From positions 186,001 to 250,000 of the forward strand of contig JAHDQO010000021.1 of assembly GCA_018433765.1 (NCBI GenBank): a stretch of DNA of 64,000 bases, given 5' to 3'. Shown piece after piece: positions 17,055 through 24,173 of this stretch. Origin of the DNA: Tissierellales bacterium. GTDB taxonomy: Bacteria > Bacillota > Clostridia > Tissierellales > Sedimentibacteraceae. Made by a program: the position numbers and the translations under genes. How positions within the stretch are numbered: the first letter of the stretch is position 1; each line of letters starts with the position of its first letter. Below the pieces are notes generated by a model that worked only from the letters and a program-made list of their open reading frames with translations, was not told the DNA's origin and ran no database searches.

Positions 17055-18104
17055 TCACACCCTCTTCCTTAAAATTAATGATACAAAAAAGGGTACTCCA
17101 ATAAATGATGTAATAATTCCTATAGGAAATATAGCTCCTGGTATAATTATTTTACTTCCTATAGATGCAGCAGAAAGTAATAAAGCTCCTCCAAGAGCAG
17201 AAACAGGAATAAAAAATCTCTGCTCTTCTCCTACAAGCATTCGTGCAATATGAGGTCCTGCAAGCCCAATAAAACCTATTGTACCTACAAAACAAACTGC
17301 CGTTGCTGTAAGAAGCGAGACTATTATAATTACTTTTAATTTTATTTTCTCAACATCAACACCTAAGCTTTTTGCTTTATCATCTCCCAAGCTTAAAGCA
17401 GTAAGTTTCCATGAATCTTTTGCAAATAAGTAAATGCTAACTGTGAATACTATTGTAGTAATTCCAGCTTTCAACCAAGTAGTCCTTGTAAGACTGCCAA
17501 ATAGCCAAAATACTACAGTCTGTACCTGCTGTTCTGTTGCGATATATTGAAGGAACGCTGTCAGTGCATTAAAAAGAAATAGTAATGCAATACCAAGAAG
17601 AACTATAATTTCAGTTCTTGCTTTCCTTAATTTTGATATGAAATAAATTATAAGTGAAGAAAACAAAGCAAAAACAAATGCATTGATAGATACAATGAAC
17701 TCTTCAGCACAAGGTATTACACCTACTCCTAAAACTAAAGCAAGTGCAGCACCAAATCCTGCTGCTGCTGAAACACCAATTGTATATGGGCTTGCAAGTG
17801 GATTACCTAATATGGTTTGCATTTCTGCACCTGCAATACCAAGGGACGCACCAACAACTACAGCCATAACTGCCACTGGTAATCTAATAGAGCAAACTAT
17901 AAAGTGCGTATTATTATCAACTGAACTGCTGAAAAATGCTGATATAACATCATTTATTGAAAGCCAAGCAGGTCCTGTTAAAATATCAATTGAAAATGTC
18001 ACTACAAGTGCTATAGACATTACTAATAATATCTTAATTTTATGTTTTATCATGTCATTATATATTGCTGTTGAGCGTTCATTAATATTTATCATATTTT
18101 TCAT
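17055..18104 (-). CDS. FecCD/BtuC-family ABC transporter permease
   Basis: A 349-aa permease of the FecCD/BtuC family with about nine to ten membrane segments. The conserved GASLGIAGAEMQTILGNPLA motif (about residues 85-104) and GLAGPHIARMLVG near the C-terminus are present, the latter being the loop that contacts the ATPase. The ATG at 18104 abuts the stop of the binding-protein gene, indicating translational coupling. It should form a homodimeric pore for the substrate delivered by the lipoprotein at 18105-19244. Most close family names say iron-siderophore or cobalamin; the upstream cobalamin riboswitch favours the latter. Confidence 0.9.
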   Translation of the reverse strand: MKNMININERSTAIYNDMIKHKIKILLVMSIALVVTFSIDILTGPAWLSINDVISAFFSSSVDNNTHFIVCSIRLPVAVMAVVVGASLGIAGAEMQTILGNPLASPYTIGVSAAAGFGAALALVLGVGVIPCAEEFIVSINAFVFALFSSLIIYFISKLRKARTEIIVLLGIALLFLFNALTAFLQYIATEQQVQTVVFWLFGSLTRTTWLKAGITTIVFTVSIYLFAKDSWKLTALSLGDDKAKSLGVDVEKIKLKVIIIVSLLTATAVCFVGTIGFIGLAGPHIARMLVGEEQRFFIPVSALGGALLLSAASIGSKIIIPGAIFPIGIITSFIGVPFFVSLILRKRV

Positions 18105-19244
18105 TTATTTTACACCTGTTATCCAAGTTCCACTATAATCTATTACAGCAAATTTGTTATGAAATTCTTTTAAATTTTCTTCTGGATTCAAGTCTTTAAA
18201 TTCTTCTGGATAAAACCATTTAGCAAATGCTTGTAATGGAAAGAAGTTATATATTTGTATACAATGACCCATTGATACACCATAAACTTTATTGTTTTTT
18301 ACTGCATCAAGTGATTCCCATCCTTGTCTATTAAGATGACCTTTAAGAAGTTTTCTTGCTTCATCAGCTTGTACATAATATCCAAATCTTAATGCTTTTG
18401 GTGCACGTTCTGATGAATAACCAGCAATTACAATATTATCAGGATTATTGTTTATAAGATATTCAGGTGCTATATCCCCCATCATACCTTTTACAATATC
18501 TTTAGCAATATTTTCTCCACCTGCTAGTTCAACAATTTTACCCCAAGCAGCATTGCCATACGTTTTTCCGTATTCTGAAGGACCTCTTCCGCCATTTTCT
18601 ATATATACTGTTGGCTTAGGTGTTTTAATATTCTCTAATTTTGAAAAAACTATATCAACTTGATTATTAAAATAGTTTGAAATTTCTTCAGCTCTTTTTT
18701 CTTTTCCTAATATTTTACCCATCAATAGTATACTTTTAGGAGGTCCTTCAATAGGATTTATCGAAAAATCAATGATTGCTACTGAAATGCCCGCATTTTC
18801 TAAAGTGCTAATAGTATCTTCAGCAGTTTTAAGAAACCACGATTGAATAAATACTACATCAGGATTTAACGAAATAATTTTTTCTACATTAAATGATCCA
18901 TCAGAGAAATGTCCAATATCTGCAATATCTTTTATTTCTGGAAAACTATCTGTATATTTATTGTATATATCTTTATCAAACTTTATAAGATCAGATCCTA
19001 TACCTACAAGCTTGTCTGTAAACTTATCACCTTCAATTGCAGCAAATTCTTGTATAAATCTTCCGTTTGCCAACACTACTTTTTCAACTGGTCCTTTTAT
19101 TTCGATTTTTCTTCCAGCTAAGTCAGTAACTATTATAGTTTGCTTTTCTGATACATTTACCTCTTTAGAACAAGAACATGCTATAATACTCAAAACTAAA
19201 CATAAAATTATCAATATTAAACTAATAGATTTTCTTTTATTCAA
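18105..19244 (-). CDS. ABC transporter substrate-binding lipoprotein (BtuF/FecB-like)
   Basis: A 379-aa class III solute-binding protein. An N-terminal signal with lipobox (LSIIAC) anchors it to the membrane. The fold shows the family sequence TDLAGRKIEI, LNPDVVFIQ (end of lobe 1) and HLNRQGW followed by AVKNNKVYGV in lobe 2. A TTG at 19244 is preferred as start because GGAGG lies eight bases upstream; the TTG at 19259 would bury that site. It sits between the methyltransferase and permease genes behind a cobalamin riboswitch. It is the obvious recipient for a corrinoid captured by the surface proteins at 7617-15679, though it could bind another metal chelate. Confidence 0.87.
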   Translation of the reverse strand: MNKRKSISLILIILCLVLSIIACSCSKEVNVSEKQTIIVTDLAGRKIEIKGPVEKVVLANGRFIQEFAAIEGDKFTDKLVGIGSDLIKFDKDIYNKYTDSFPEIKDIADIGHFSDGSFNVEKIISLNPDVVFIQSWFLKTAEDTISTLENAGISVAIIDFSINPIEGPPKSILLMGKILGKEKRAEEISNYFNNQVDIVFSKLENIKTPKPTVYIENGGRGPSEYGKTYGNAAWGKIVELAGGENIAKDIVKGMMGDIAPEYLINNNPDNIVIAGYSSERAPKALRFGYYVQADEARKLLKGHLNRQGWESLDAVKNNKVYGVSMGHCIQIYNFFPLQAFAKWFYPEEFKDLNPEENLKEFHNKFAVIDYSGTWITGVK

Positions 19245-19276
19245 TTTATTATCCTCCAACCATTATTTTTTTACAG

Positions 19277-20098
19277 TTATTTTTTCTTCCACCAAATCAT
19301 AGCATTACATGTTTCTTGTATTAAAGAATATTTTCCATCATCTTCGATTAAAGTAGTTTTCAAATAATCACTAATAATTTTACTAGATTCTGGTGTATGT
19401 AAATTAAAAGTATCCTGCCATTTGTTTACTGCTTGTTCAAAATTTTCATACTGCTGCTTTAATAAACCTGTTTCAATATTAACATTCGCAAATATTCCCA
19501 TTTGATAAAGAATATTATAAATATAAATGTAGTCAGGACTTCCTTTAAATTCTTTACCATATAGTAAACGCCATAAATCTTTATAGTTTCTTGAACCAGC
19601 AATTCCACCTGCAAAAGTAAAAATGCATACTCCTTCCCTTGCAGTGTTATGCATTTTTAAAAGAGCATCTTGCATATCAAACATTGCCATGGAATATGAT
19701 GCGATTACTATATCATGTTCTTCAAAATCTTTGTTTAAAATAACATCTTCCCACTTCTTCTGAATGAATGACACATTATTTAAATTTTCAGATTCTACTC
19801 TTATTTTAAGACTTTCCATCATATTCTCTGAAGGTTCGATGGCAGTAACATACTTAGCATATTCGGCAAAAGGTACTGCCATAATACCTGACCCTGCACC
19901 AACATCTAAAATTGTATATTCTGGATCAATAGAAAGCCTATCTATTACTTTTTTTGCTCTCCAATCTTGTCTTGGCATTTTACTAAATCCCTTGGCTCTT
20001 TTACTCCAAAATCCTACTGAGTCTTTCCACCATTCTAAAGAAGAGTTATTCAACGCTTCTTGCCACATCACATTCCAATTTAAATCTTGTACACTCAT
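19277..20098 (-). CDS. Class I SAM-dependent methyltransferase
   Basis: A 273-aa Rossmann-fold methyltransferase. Motif I (ILDVGAGSG, about residues 58-66), the acidic ribose-binding residue in VTAIEPSENM and a post-I/II region (DIVIASYSM) are visible. It is the first gene of the riboswitch-2 operon, with GGAGG before the ATG at 20098, and precedes a BtuFCD-like transporter. Methyltransferases in this position are not corrin-ring enzymes by obvious sequence. It might modify the transported ligand or a chelator; its substrate is unknown. Confidence 0.82.
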   Translation of the reverse strand: MSVQDLNWNVMWQEALNNSSLEWWKDSVGFWSKRAKGFSKMPRQDWRAKKVIDRLSIDPEYTILDVGAGSGIMAVPFAEYAKYVTAIEPSENMMESLKIRVESENLNNVSFIQKKWEDVILNKDFEEHDIVIASYSMAMFDMQDALLKMHNTAREGVCIFTFAGGIAGSRNYKDLWRLLYGKEFKGSPDYIYIYNILYQMGIFANVNIETGLLKQQYENFEQAVNKWQDTFNLHTPESSKIISDYLKTTLIEDDGKYSLIQETCNAMIWWKKK

Positions 20099-20151
20099 TT
20101 AATATTTTCCTCCTTTATTTTTTATTAATAAAAATTATTACATTATATAAA

Positions 20152-20189
20152 TAAAAAAAAGTTCTTTAGTTAAACATACTAAAGAACTT
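20152..20189 (-). terminator. Riboswitch 2 expression-platform terminator
   Basis: A perfect 12-bp stem (AAGTTCTTTAGT / ACTAAAGAACTT) with a 7-base loop is followed on the minus strand by a run of eight T. It lies between the aptamer and the methyltransferase start, so it is the switchable terminator. Confidence 0.88.
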
Positions 20190-20247
20190 CTCCCATCTTA
20201 CAGATCTTTTATACTCAAAAAAATTACCCTATTTTTTTAGTTTTATC

Positions 20248-20414
20248 TTTAAGGCAGGTCTCCTGACTCACAGGTCATTCTCCATCCTTCCTTCCCGCCC
20301 ATATTATTATAAATATTAGCAGTGGTATCATAGGATTTCGTCTCTGTTTACAGTGTTGGGTACGTTTCGGATTTACACCGAATTCCCTATTCTCCCTTAA
20401 AAGGGCACCTTAAA
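20248..20414 (-). ncRNA. Cobalamin riboswitch 2 (upstream of methyltransferase-ABC operon)
   Basis: On the minus strand the element has P1 (TTTAAGG / CCTTAAA), a CCCTTTTAAGGG helix, GGGAATTCGGTGTAAATCC, a CACTGTAAACAGAGACG segment, GGGCGGGAAGGAAGG and the GTCAGGAGACCTGCC B12-box. These are all core cobalamin-riboswitch parts. It is followed by the terminator at 20152-20189 and the four-gene transport operon ending at 16265. Confidence 0.94.
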
Positions 20415-20433
20415 AATATATATGAAATTTTAT

Positions 20434-21231
20434 TTATTTATATATATCATGAAATTTATGATTTTTTTTATTTAATCCTAAATTTTGTATATCTTCTTTA
20501 ACTTTTTCTTTTGTTTCTATTCCCTGCTTATATACTTCTGAAATAGATTTATACATTATTTCATCTATATTACTATTCCCTTTACCAAACAATTCTTTTG
20601 CTTTCGTAGTATATCTATATTCGCTTTCCATATAAGTATATTTAATTAAATAATCATTATTAATATATGAAGAAGCATCAGTTATATATTTTTTTTGCTT
20701 AAATCTTGTTATAAGAAATTTTAGTGGTACCGCATATTTAACAGTTAACAAATATAATATCTCCGCTAATTCTTCTTTTGACGCTTCATTAACATTTTCT
20801 TTGTTAATGGTAATAAGCCATAAAGAAATTTCTTTAATTAAAGCACTTTCAGGTAACAAAAACTCAGATGCAAATATAAAAGCTTTTTGCTCAATTCTAT
20901 TCTTCAAATTTAATAAAGAAATAACGCTAATATTTTTTTTACTGAAATCATCATTTATAAAAATGTAATATGCGAATGCGGTTACAAATATCTGATTAAT
21001 AAAAGGTTTTTGAGTATTAATAATAAAGAATGTTGCACCATTATCATTTTGTGAAAAATAACTTATAGCATCAATATCTTCACTTTCAAATTCTTCTATC
21101 TCAAAAAAAACACTACTTTCTTTTTCACTAATATATCTAAAAATCTGCTCACCTATAGGTGCTATATTGTAATCTATTCTTTTTTCACTTGCTAAATCTT
21201 TTACTTCTCTTATTTCTCTTTTAGTTAAAAT
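20434..21231 (-). CDS. ImmA/IrrE-like protein without the HExxH zinc motif
   Basis: The open frame spans about 265 codons and contains no ATG before residue M at about 20907. ImmA/IrrE family features are the N-terminal KREIREVKDLASEKR, the IAPIGEQIF and FEIEEFESEDIDAIS region, and EQKAFIFASEFLLPESAL, the helix that normally supplies the third zinc ligand. The segment that should carry HExxH reads FVTAFAYYIFI, so catalytic residues are missing and it is probably not a protease. I propose an AUU start at 21231, eight bases after GAGGTG and overlapping the XRE stop by 7 bases. A -1 shift on the AAAA at the end of the XRE gene, or a decayed gene, are alternatives. Confidence 0.62.
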   Translation of the reverse strand: MLTKREIREVKDLASEKRIDYNIAPIGEQIFRYISEKESSVFFEIEEFESEDIDAISYFSQNDNGATFFIINTQKPFINQIFVTAFAYYIFINDDFSKKNISVISLLNLKNRIEQKAFIFASEFLLPESALIKEISLWLITINKENVNEASKEELAEILYLLTVKYAVPLKFLITRFKQKKYITDASSYINNDYLIKYTYMESEYRYTTKAKELFGKGNSNIDEIMYKSISEVYKQGIETKEKVKEDIQNLGLNKKNHKFHDIYK

Positions 21232-21623
21232 TTTATTAACACCTCTTTATTACTTAGTGAAATATACTTTTCTCTTATCTTTATTCTTTTGATAACCCTT
21301 AAAAGTCTAATATTATCTTTTTCTGATAATTCATAATCTATATTATTATAGTTTTGATTAATTTCCTCTTCTTTTATAAAAAAGTCATTTGGACTTAAAT
21401 TAGCATGACTGCAAAATTCTTGAAGTATTCTTAAAGTTGGAATTTGTCTGCCGTTTTCTAACAAAGATATTGTTGAACGGTTAATATTTAGCTCATCTGC
21501 AATAATATTTTGTGGTCTATTTCCTCTATATTTCTTTAATTCTCTTGTAAATTTTTCAACATCAAATTGAACTAAAATTTCACATCCCTCCAATGTTATA
21601 AATCTTAACATACTAGCAAACAT
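21225..21623 (-). CDS. XRE family helix-turn-helix regulator
   Basis: An XRE-type DNA-binding protein with the helix-turn-helix at about residues 30-75 of the frame (IADELNINRSTISLLENGRQIPTL), followed by a short charged tail. XRE-ImmA pairs typically act as repressor and repressor-cleaving partner in mobile elements or stress switches. The start is uncertain: the ATGs at 21623 and 21611 lack ribosome binding sites. A strong GGAGGG lies inside the frame, eight bases before an AUU at 21578, which would give a typical XRE N-terminus (LVQFDVEKFTRELKKYRG). The downstream ImmA-like frame overlaps its stop. Confidence 0.8.
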   Translation of the reverse strand: MFASMLRFITLEGCEILVQFDVEKFTRELKKYRGNRPQNIIADELNINRSTISLLENGRQIPTLRILQEFCSHANLSPNDFFIKEEEINQNYNNIDYELSEKDNIRLLRVIKRIKIREKYISLSNKEVLIKF

Positions 21624-21663
21624 TTTTCAACATTTTGTTACTATTTTTAACAAGCTCTATTTT

Positions 21664-21759
21664 CTAAGAGCTAAAATCAAAACCTTCACCTAAAACCTCA
21701 TAAGCTGAACTAATAAATATAAATGCTTTTTTATCAATTGTTTTAACAAATTTTTCAAT
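21664..21759 (-). pseudogene. Remnant of a YitT/DUF2179 membrane protein C-terminus
   Basis: An open stretch of about 31 codons ends in KKAFIFISSAYEVLGEGF and a stop. This closely resembles the end of YitT-family proteins, whose DUF2179 domain finishes with a VTDxxEVLGEGF-like motif. An in-frame stop lies directly before it and no membrane domain precedes it, so it looks like a gene fragment left by deletion. Assignment rests on a short motif. Confidence 0.45.
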
Positions 21760-21786
21760 TTAATAAGAAGAAGAACTCTTCTATTA

Positions 21787-21837
21787 TATAAAAAGAGGTA
21801 TTATAGATTTGTACACAAAATAATCTATAGTACCTCT
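21787..21837 (-). terminator. Intrinsic terminator after the first SASP gene
   Basis: A long, nearly perfect stem (AGAGGTACTATAGATT / AATCTATAATACCTCT on the minus strand) is followed by TTTTTATAT. Confidence 0.82.
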
Positions 21838-21879
21838 AGTTCTCCTAGTCAGTATTAAATGTAAGTAAAAAAGAACATC

Positions 21880-22119
21880 CTATGAGTTTACATTATTTGT
21901 ATTTTTGTTGATTAATGATTCTTCTGCTTGTTCAGCCATTTTCTTAACCATTCTGCCGCCTAATCTTCCCGTTTTTGCCATAGCTCCTATTTCTTTAGAA
22001 GTAAAATTTCCCATATCTGGTTTTGATGAAAAGTCAACACCTATTTCTTTAGCAGTTTCTAATTTGAAACTTTCAAGAGCTTGCTTAGCTTCAGGTACAA
22101 CTGGTTTCTTTCTTGACAA
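21880..22119 (-). CDS. Small acid-soluble spore protein, alpha/beta type
   Basis: A 79-aa protein of the alpha/beta SASP family, which coats DNA in the spore core and supplies amino acids on germination. The two conserved blocks are ALESFKLETAKEIGV and IGAMAKTGRLGGRMVKKM, the latter being the DNA-binding region. The usual GPR protease site is not obvious, but KLETAKEIG is the corresponding place. A TTG at 22119 is the likely start: GAGGTGG lies just upstream and the alternative ATG at 22161 has no site. It marks the organism as a spore-former. Expression is expected from a forespore sigma-G promoter. Confidence 0.92.
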   Translation of the reverse strand: MSRKKPVVPEAKQALESFKLETAKEIGVDFSSKPDMGNFTSKEIGAMAKTGRLGGRMVKKMAEQAEESLINKNTNNVNS

Positions 22120-22164
22120 ATTTTCCACCTCTTTTTTATAATAGTATCTGCAAAAAGTCAAAAG

Positions 22165-22914
22165 TTATCTTAACCAATATTTACTACCATCTTTACTTCT
22201 ATCCATATATCCGTATTCTATAAGATATCTTCTTAATAAGACGTAATCTTCATAAATTCTTTTAAGTATTCTATTTACCTCTTTTTCAGTATAATTTACA
22301 TCTCTTCTAAAATTAGTAGATAGTTTTGTTAATATAATTATTTTTCTTTTTTCTTTAGCGGGAAAATCAATAAGTTTACCAGTTCCATCAAAATATCTGC
22401 CGATTATCTTTTCTGATTCTTCTTTAGTTATAGAATATCTTTCATCGATCATTGCTGCTGTATTATGAGGATCAACAAATTTATATTCTTCATTTGTATT
22501 TCCGTCTAAAAGTTCCATGATAGCAGTATATATTTTAGCTTGTTTTTCTTTTTCTCTAAATTTAAATCTATAGTTTCTAATTGTAGATCTAGAAAGTTTC
22601 AGTTTAGCTGAAACATCGCTGTCAGTCATACCTTTTTGAAAGCACATCAAAACTTCTTTTTGATTTTCACTCAGTCCTGTATACTTTTTATTCAAATTAA
22701 TAAGATAATCAAAAACACCATTATGAACTTCTTCTACATGATATTTCATCATCTTTTCTGCATTGTAAAATTTATCTTCTTTTTTATATATTTCACCTTC
22801 ATTAAAACTTTCACCACACATTAAACATATATATTTTTCATCTTGTTTTGAATATATGTATCCATTCTTTAATTCTTGTAAAGATGCATTCCAAAACAAT
22901 TCATTTATATTCAT
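22165..22914 (-). CDS. DUF2087 domain transcriptional regulator
   Basis: A 249-aa predicted regulator. An N-terminal region with a Cys-x2-Cys pair and a His near YHVEEVH could bind zinc (about residues 32-70). It is followed by a LuxR/sigma-like helix-turn-helix at about 85-115 (GMTDSDVSAKLKLSRSTIRNY) and a C-terminal DUF2087 domain at about 175-249 (IIGRYFDGTGKLIDFPAK, EKEVNRILKRIYEDYVLLRRYLI in part). DUF2087 is common in Firmicute regulators of unknown ligand. The ATG at 22914 is preferred because GGGAGTGG lies upstream. It sits between two SASP genes, but nothing shows that it controls them. Confidence 0.82.
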   Translation of the reverse strand: MNINELFWNASLQELKNGYIYSKQDEKYICLMCGESFNEGEIYKKEDKFYNAEKMMKYHVEEVHNGVFDYLINLNKKYTGLSENQKEVLMCFQKGMTDSDVSAKLKLSRSTIRNYRFKFREKEKQAKIYTAIMELLDGNTNEEYKFVDPHNTAAMIDERYSITKEESEKIIGRYFDGTGKLIDFPAKEKRKIIILTKLSTNFRRDVNYTEKEVNRILKRIYEDYVLLRRYLIEYGYMDRSKDGSKYWLR

Positions 22915-23103
22915 ATTTATCCACTCCCTCTTCATATAGTTAATAATTAATAGTTAATAGTTGATAATTAATGGTTTAAATTTTCTTATAAAAATTTACT
23001 AACTTTATTTGAAGTATAAATGATTAGAATTATTTTGTCAACATGTTTATAATTCGTTTAACTATTTTTAGATATATTTAAGATATGTTTATTAAGTTGT
23101 AAT

Positions 23104-23132
23104 AAAAAATAGAGCCCATTTATAAGGCTCTA
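23104..23132 (-). terminator. Intrinsic terminator after the second SASP gene
   Basis: Stem TAGAGCC / GGCTCTA with a 9-base loop, followed on the minus strand by TTTTTTATT, just downstream of the stop at 23143. Confidence 0.85.
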
Positions 23133-23142
23133 TGATATTCTT

Positions 23143-23370
23143 TTATGGATTTGGATCATCTTTCCTGTTATTTATCAATGTCTCTTCACCATTTACTACT
23201 ATCTTTCTTACTGACCTATCTCCAAGCTTTTCTACAGCTTCACTAGGAAAATCTTTACCTAAATCAAGGTTTGGTGCCATATATAAACCTAAATCTAAAC
23301 CAGTTTCCATTTTATAATTTTCAAAAGCTCGTTTTGATTCTGGAGCACTCTTTTTCTTCTTTTTCGCCAA
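23143..23370 (-). CDS. Divergent small acid-soluble spore protein (alpha/beta-like)
   Basis: A 75-aa lysine-rich protein aligning with the SASP at 21880: KRAFENYKMETGLDLG corresponds to the first block and SVRKIVVNGEETLIN to the C-terminal end. The central Gly-rich DNA-contact motif (AKTGRLGG) is replaced by AVEKLGDRSV, so it is a diverged member. A TTG at 23370 is the likely start, six bases after AGAGGTG, the same arrangement as the other SASP. The protein may be a minor SASP. Confidence 0.75.
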   Translation of the reverse strand: MAKKKKKSAPESKRAFENYKMETGLDLGLYMAPNLDLGKDFPSEAVEKLGDRSVRKIVVNGEETLINNRKDDPNP

Positions 23371-23427
23371 TTTTTTCACCTCTTAATTTTTAGTATAAGC
23401 AAAAAAGAAAAAATGATACCTTTATAT

Positions 23428-23982
23428 CTAATATACTGGTGGAGAAATTATTCCTATTCCTTCCAATTCTTCATCAGTAGGATTATACAATAAATGAGGA
23501 GTATTTTCTGGTAAATAAATGCTTCCTCCTTCATTTACTATATATACTTTATCATTAATGTGATATTCTAATGTTCCTTTAGTAACTACTGTACATTCAT
23601 CTGCTTCATGAATCATAACTTCAGTGCTTCCCCAACTTTTTGGCGCTAATTTAAAAAATATTACTTCCATCTTTGGAGAAATATCTCTCTTCCTCTCTGA
23701 TGGTGTCATGAATTCATATTCCATATTTATGTCTGCAAACTTTATTCTTGTTCTTTTTTCTTTTGGAATTTCAACTACTTCACTTTGGGACTCTTCTGAA
23801 AAAAACGATGCTAAAGAAACTCCTAAAGCAGAAGATATTCTCCTTAATACAGAAAGAGATGGATCTATCAAGTCTCTTTCTATTTGAGAAATATAACCTG
23901 ATGTTATGTTAACTCTGTCTGCTAATTCTTTTATTGTTAATTCTTTTTCTTTTCTGATATCTCTTATTTTTTCTCCTATCAT
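23428..23982 (-). CDS. XRE-cupin family transcriptional regulator
   Basis: A 184-aa protein with an N-terminal XRE helix-turn-helix (about 5-60, ELADRVNITSGYISQIE) and a C-terminal single cupin barrel (about 105-180, with HEADECTVVTKG and YLPENTPHLLYN). This SinR/PuuR-like class binds small ligands in the cupin and often represses amine or amino-acid catabolic genes. ATG 23982 follows AAGGGGAAC. It lies downstream of the class III PLP enzyme gene, so it is a candidate regulator of it. The protein at 37717 is a paralogue with the same domain order. Confidence 0.9.
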   Translation of the reverse strand: MIGEKIRDIRKEKELTIKELADRVNITSGYISQIERDLIDPSLSVLRRISSALGVSLASFFSEESQSEVVEIPKEKRTRIKFADINMEYEFMTPSERKRDISPKMEVIFFKLAPKSWGSTEVMIHEADECTVVTKGTLEYHINDKVYIVNEGGSIYLPENTPHLLYNPTDEELEGIGIISPPVY

Positions 23983-24121
23983 CAAGTTCCCCTTATTAAT
24001 TAATTTATATACTGAAAACATAAAATAATTTAATTTTTATTTTAAAAAAAGTTGAAATTTAACGTTTATTAAGTATTATAATAATTATAAATATATACTT
24101 ACTTTATGTCAATATAACATA

Positions 24122-24166
24122 CAAAAGTCCTAATATTTATTGAACTTTATATTAGGACTTTCATTT
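24122..24166 (-). terminator. Intrinsic terminator after the class III PLP enzyme gene
   Basis: Stem AAAGTCCTAATAT / ATATTAGGACTTT with a 12-base loop lies just beyond the stop at 24174; the minus-strand T-run is short. Confidence 0.7.
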
Positions 24167-24173
24167 TATTATT

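Noticed and set aside
16265-18104. Iron-siderophore uptake as the function of the ABC genes
   Set aside because: Sequence alone allows it, but an upstream cobalamin riboswitch with its own terminator makes a corrinoid-related role more likely; kept only as an alternative.
17683-18138. Plus-strand open frame of 151 codons opposite the ABC permease
   Set aside because: Antisense to a well-supported permease and binding-protein junction; no family resemblance.
22935-22976. AT-rich repeats of a TTAATAGTTAATAG type
   Set aside because: Low-complexity intergenic sequence common in AT-rich clostridia; no regular unit or spacer, so not a CRISPR or mobile element.
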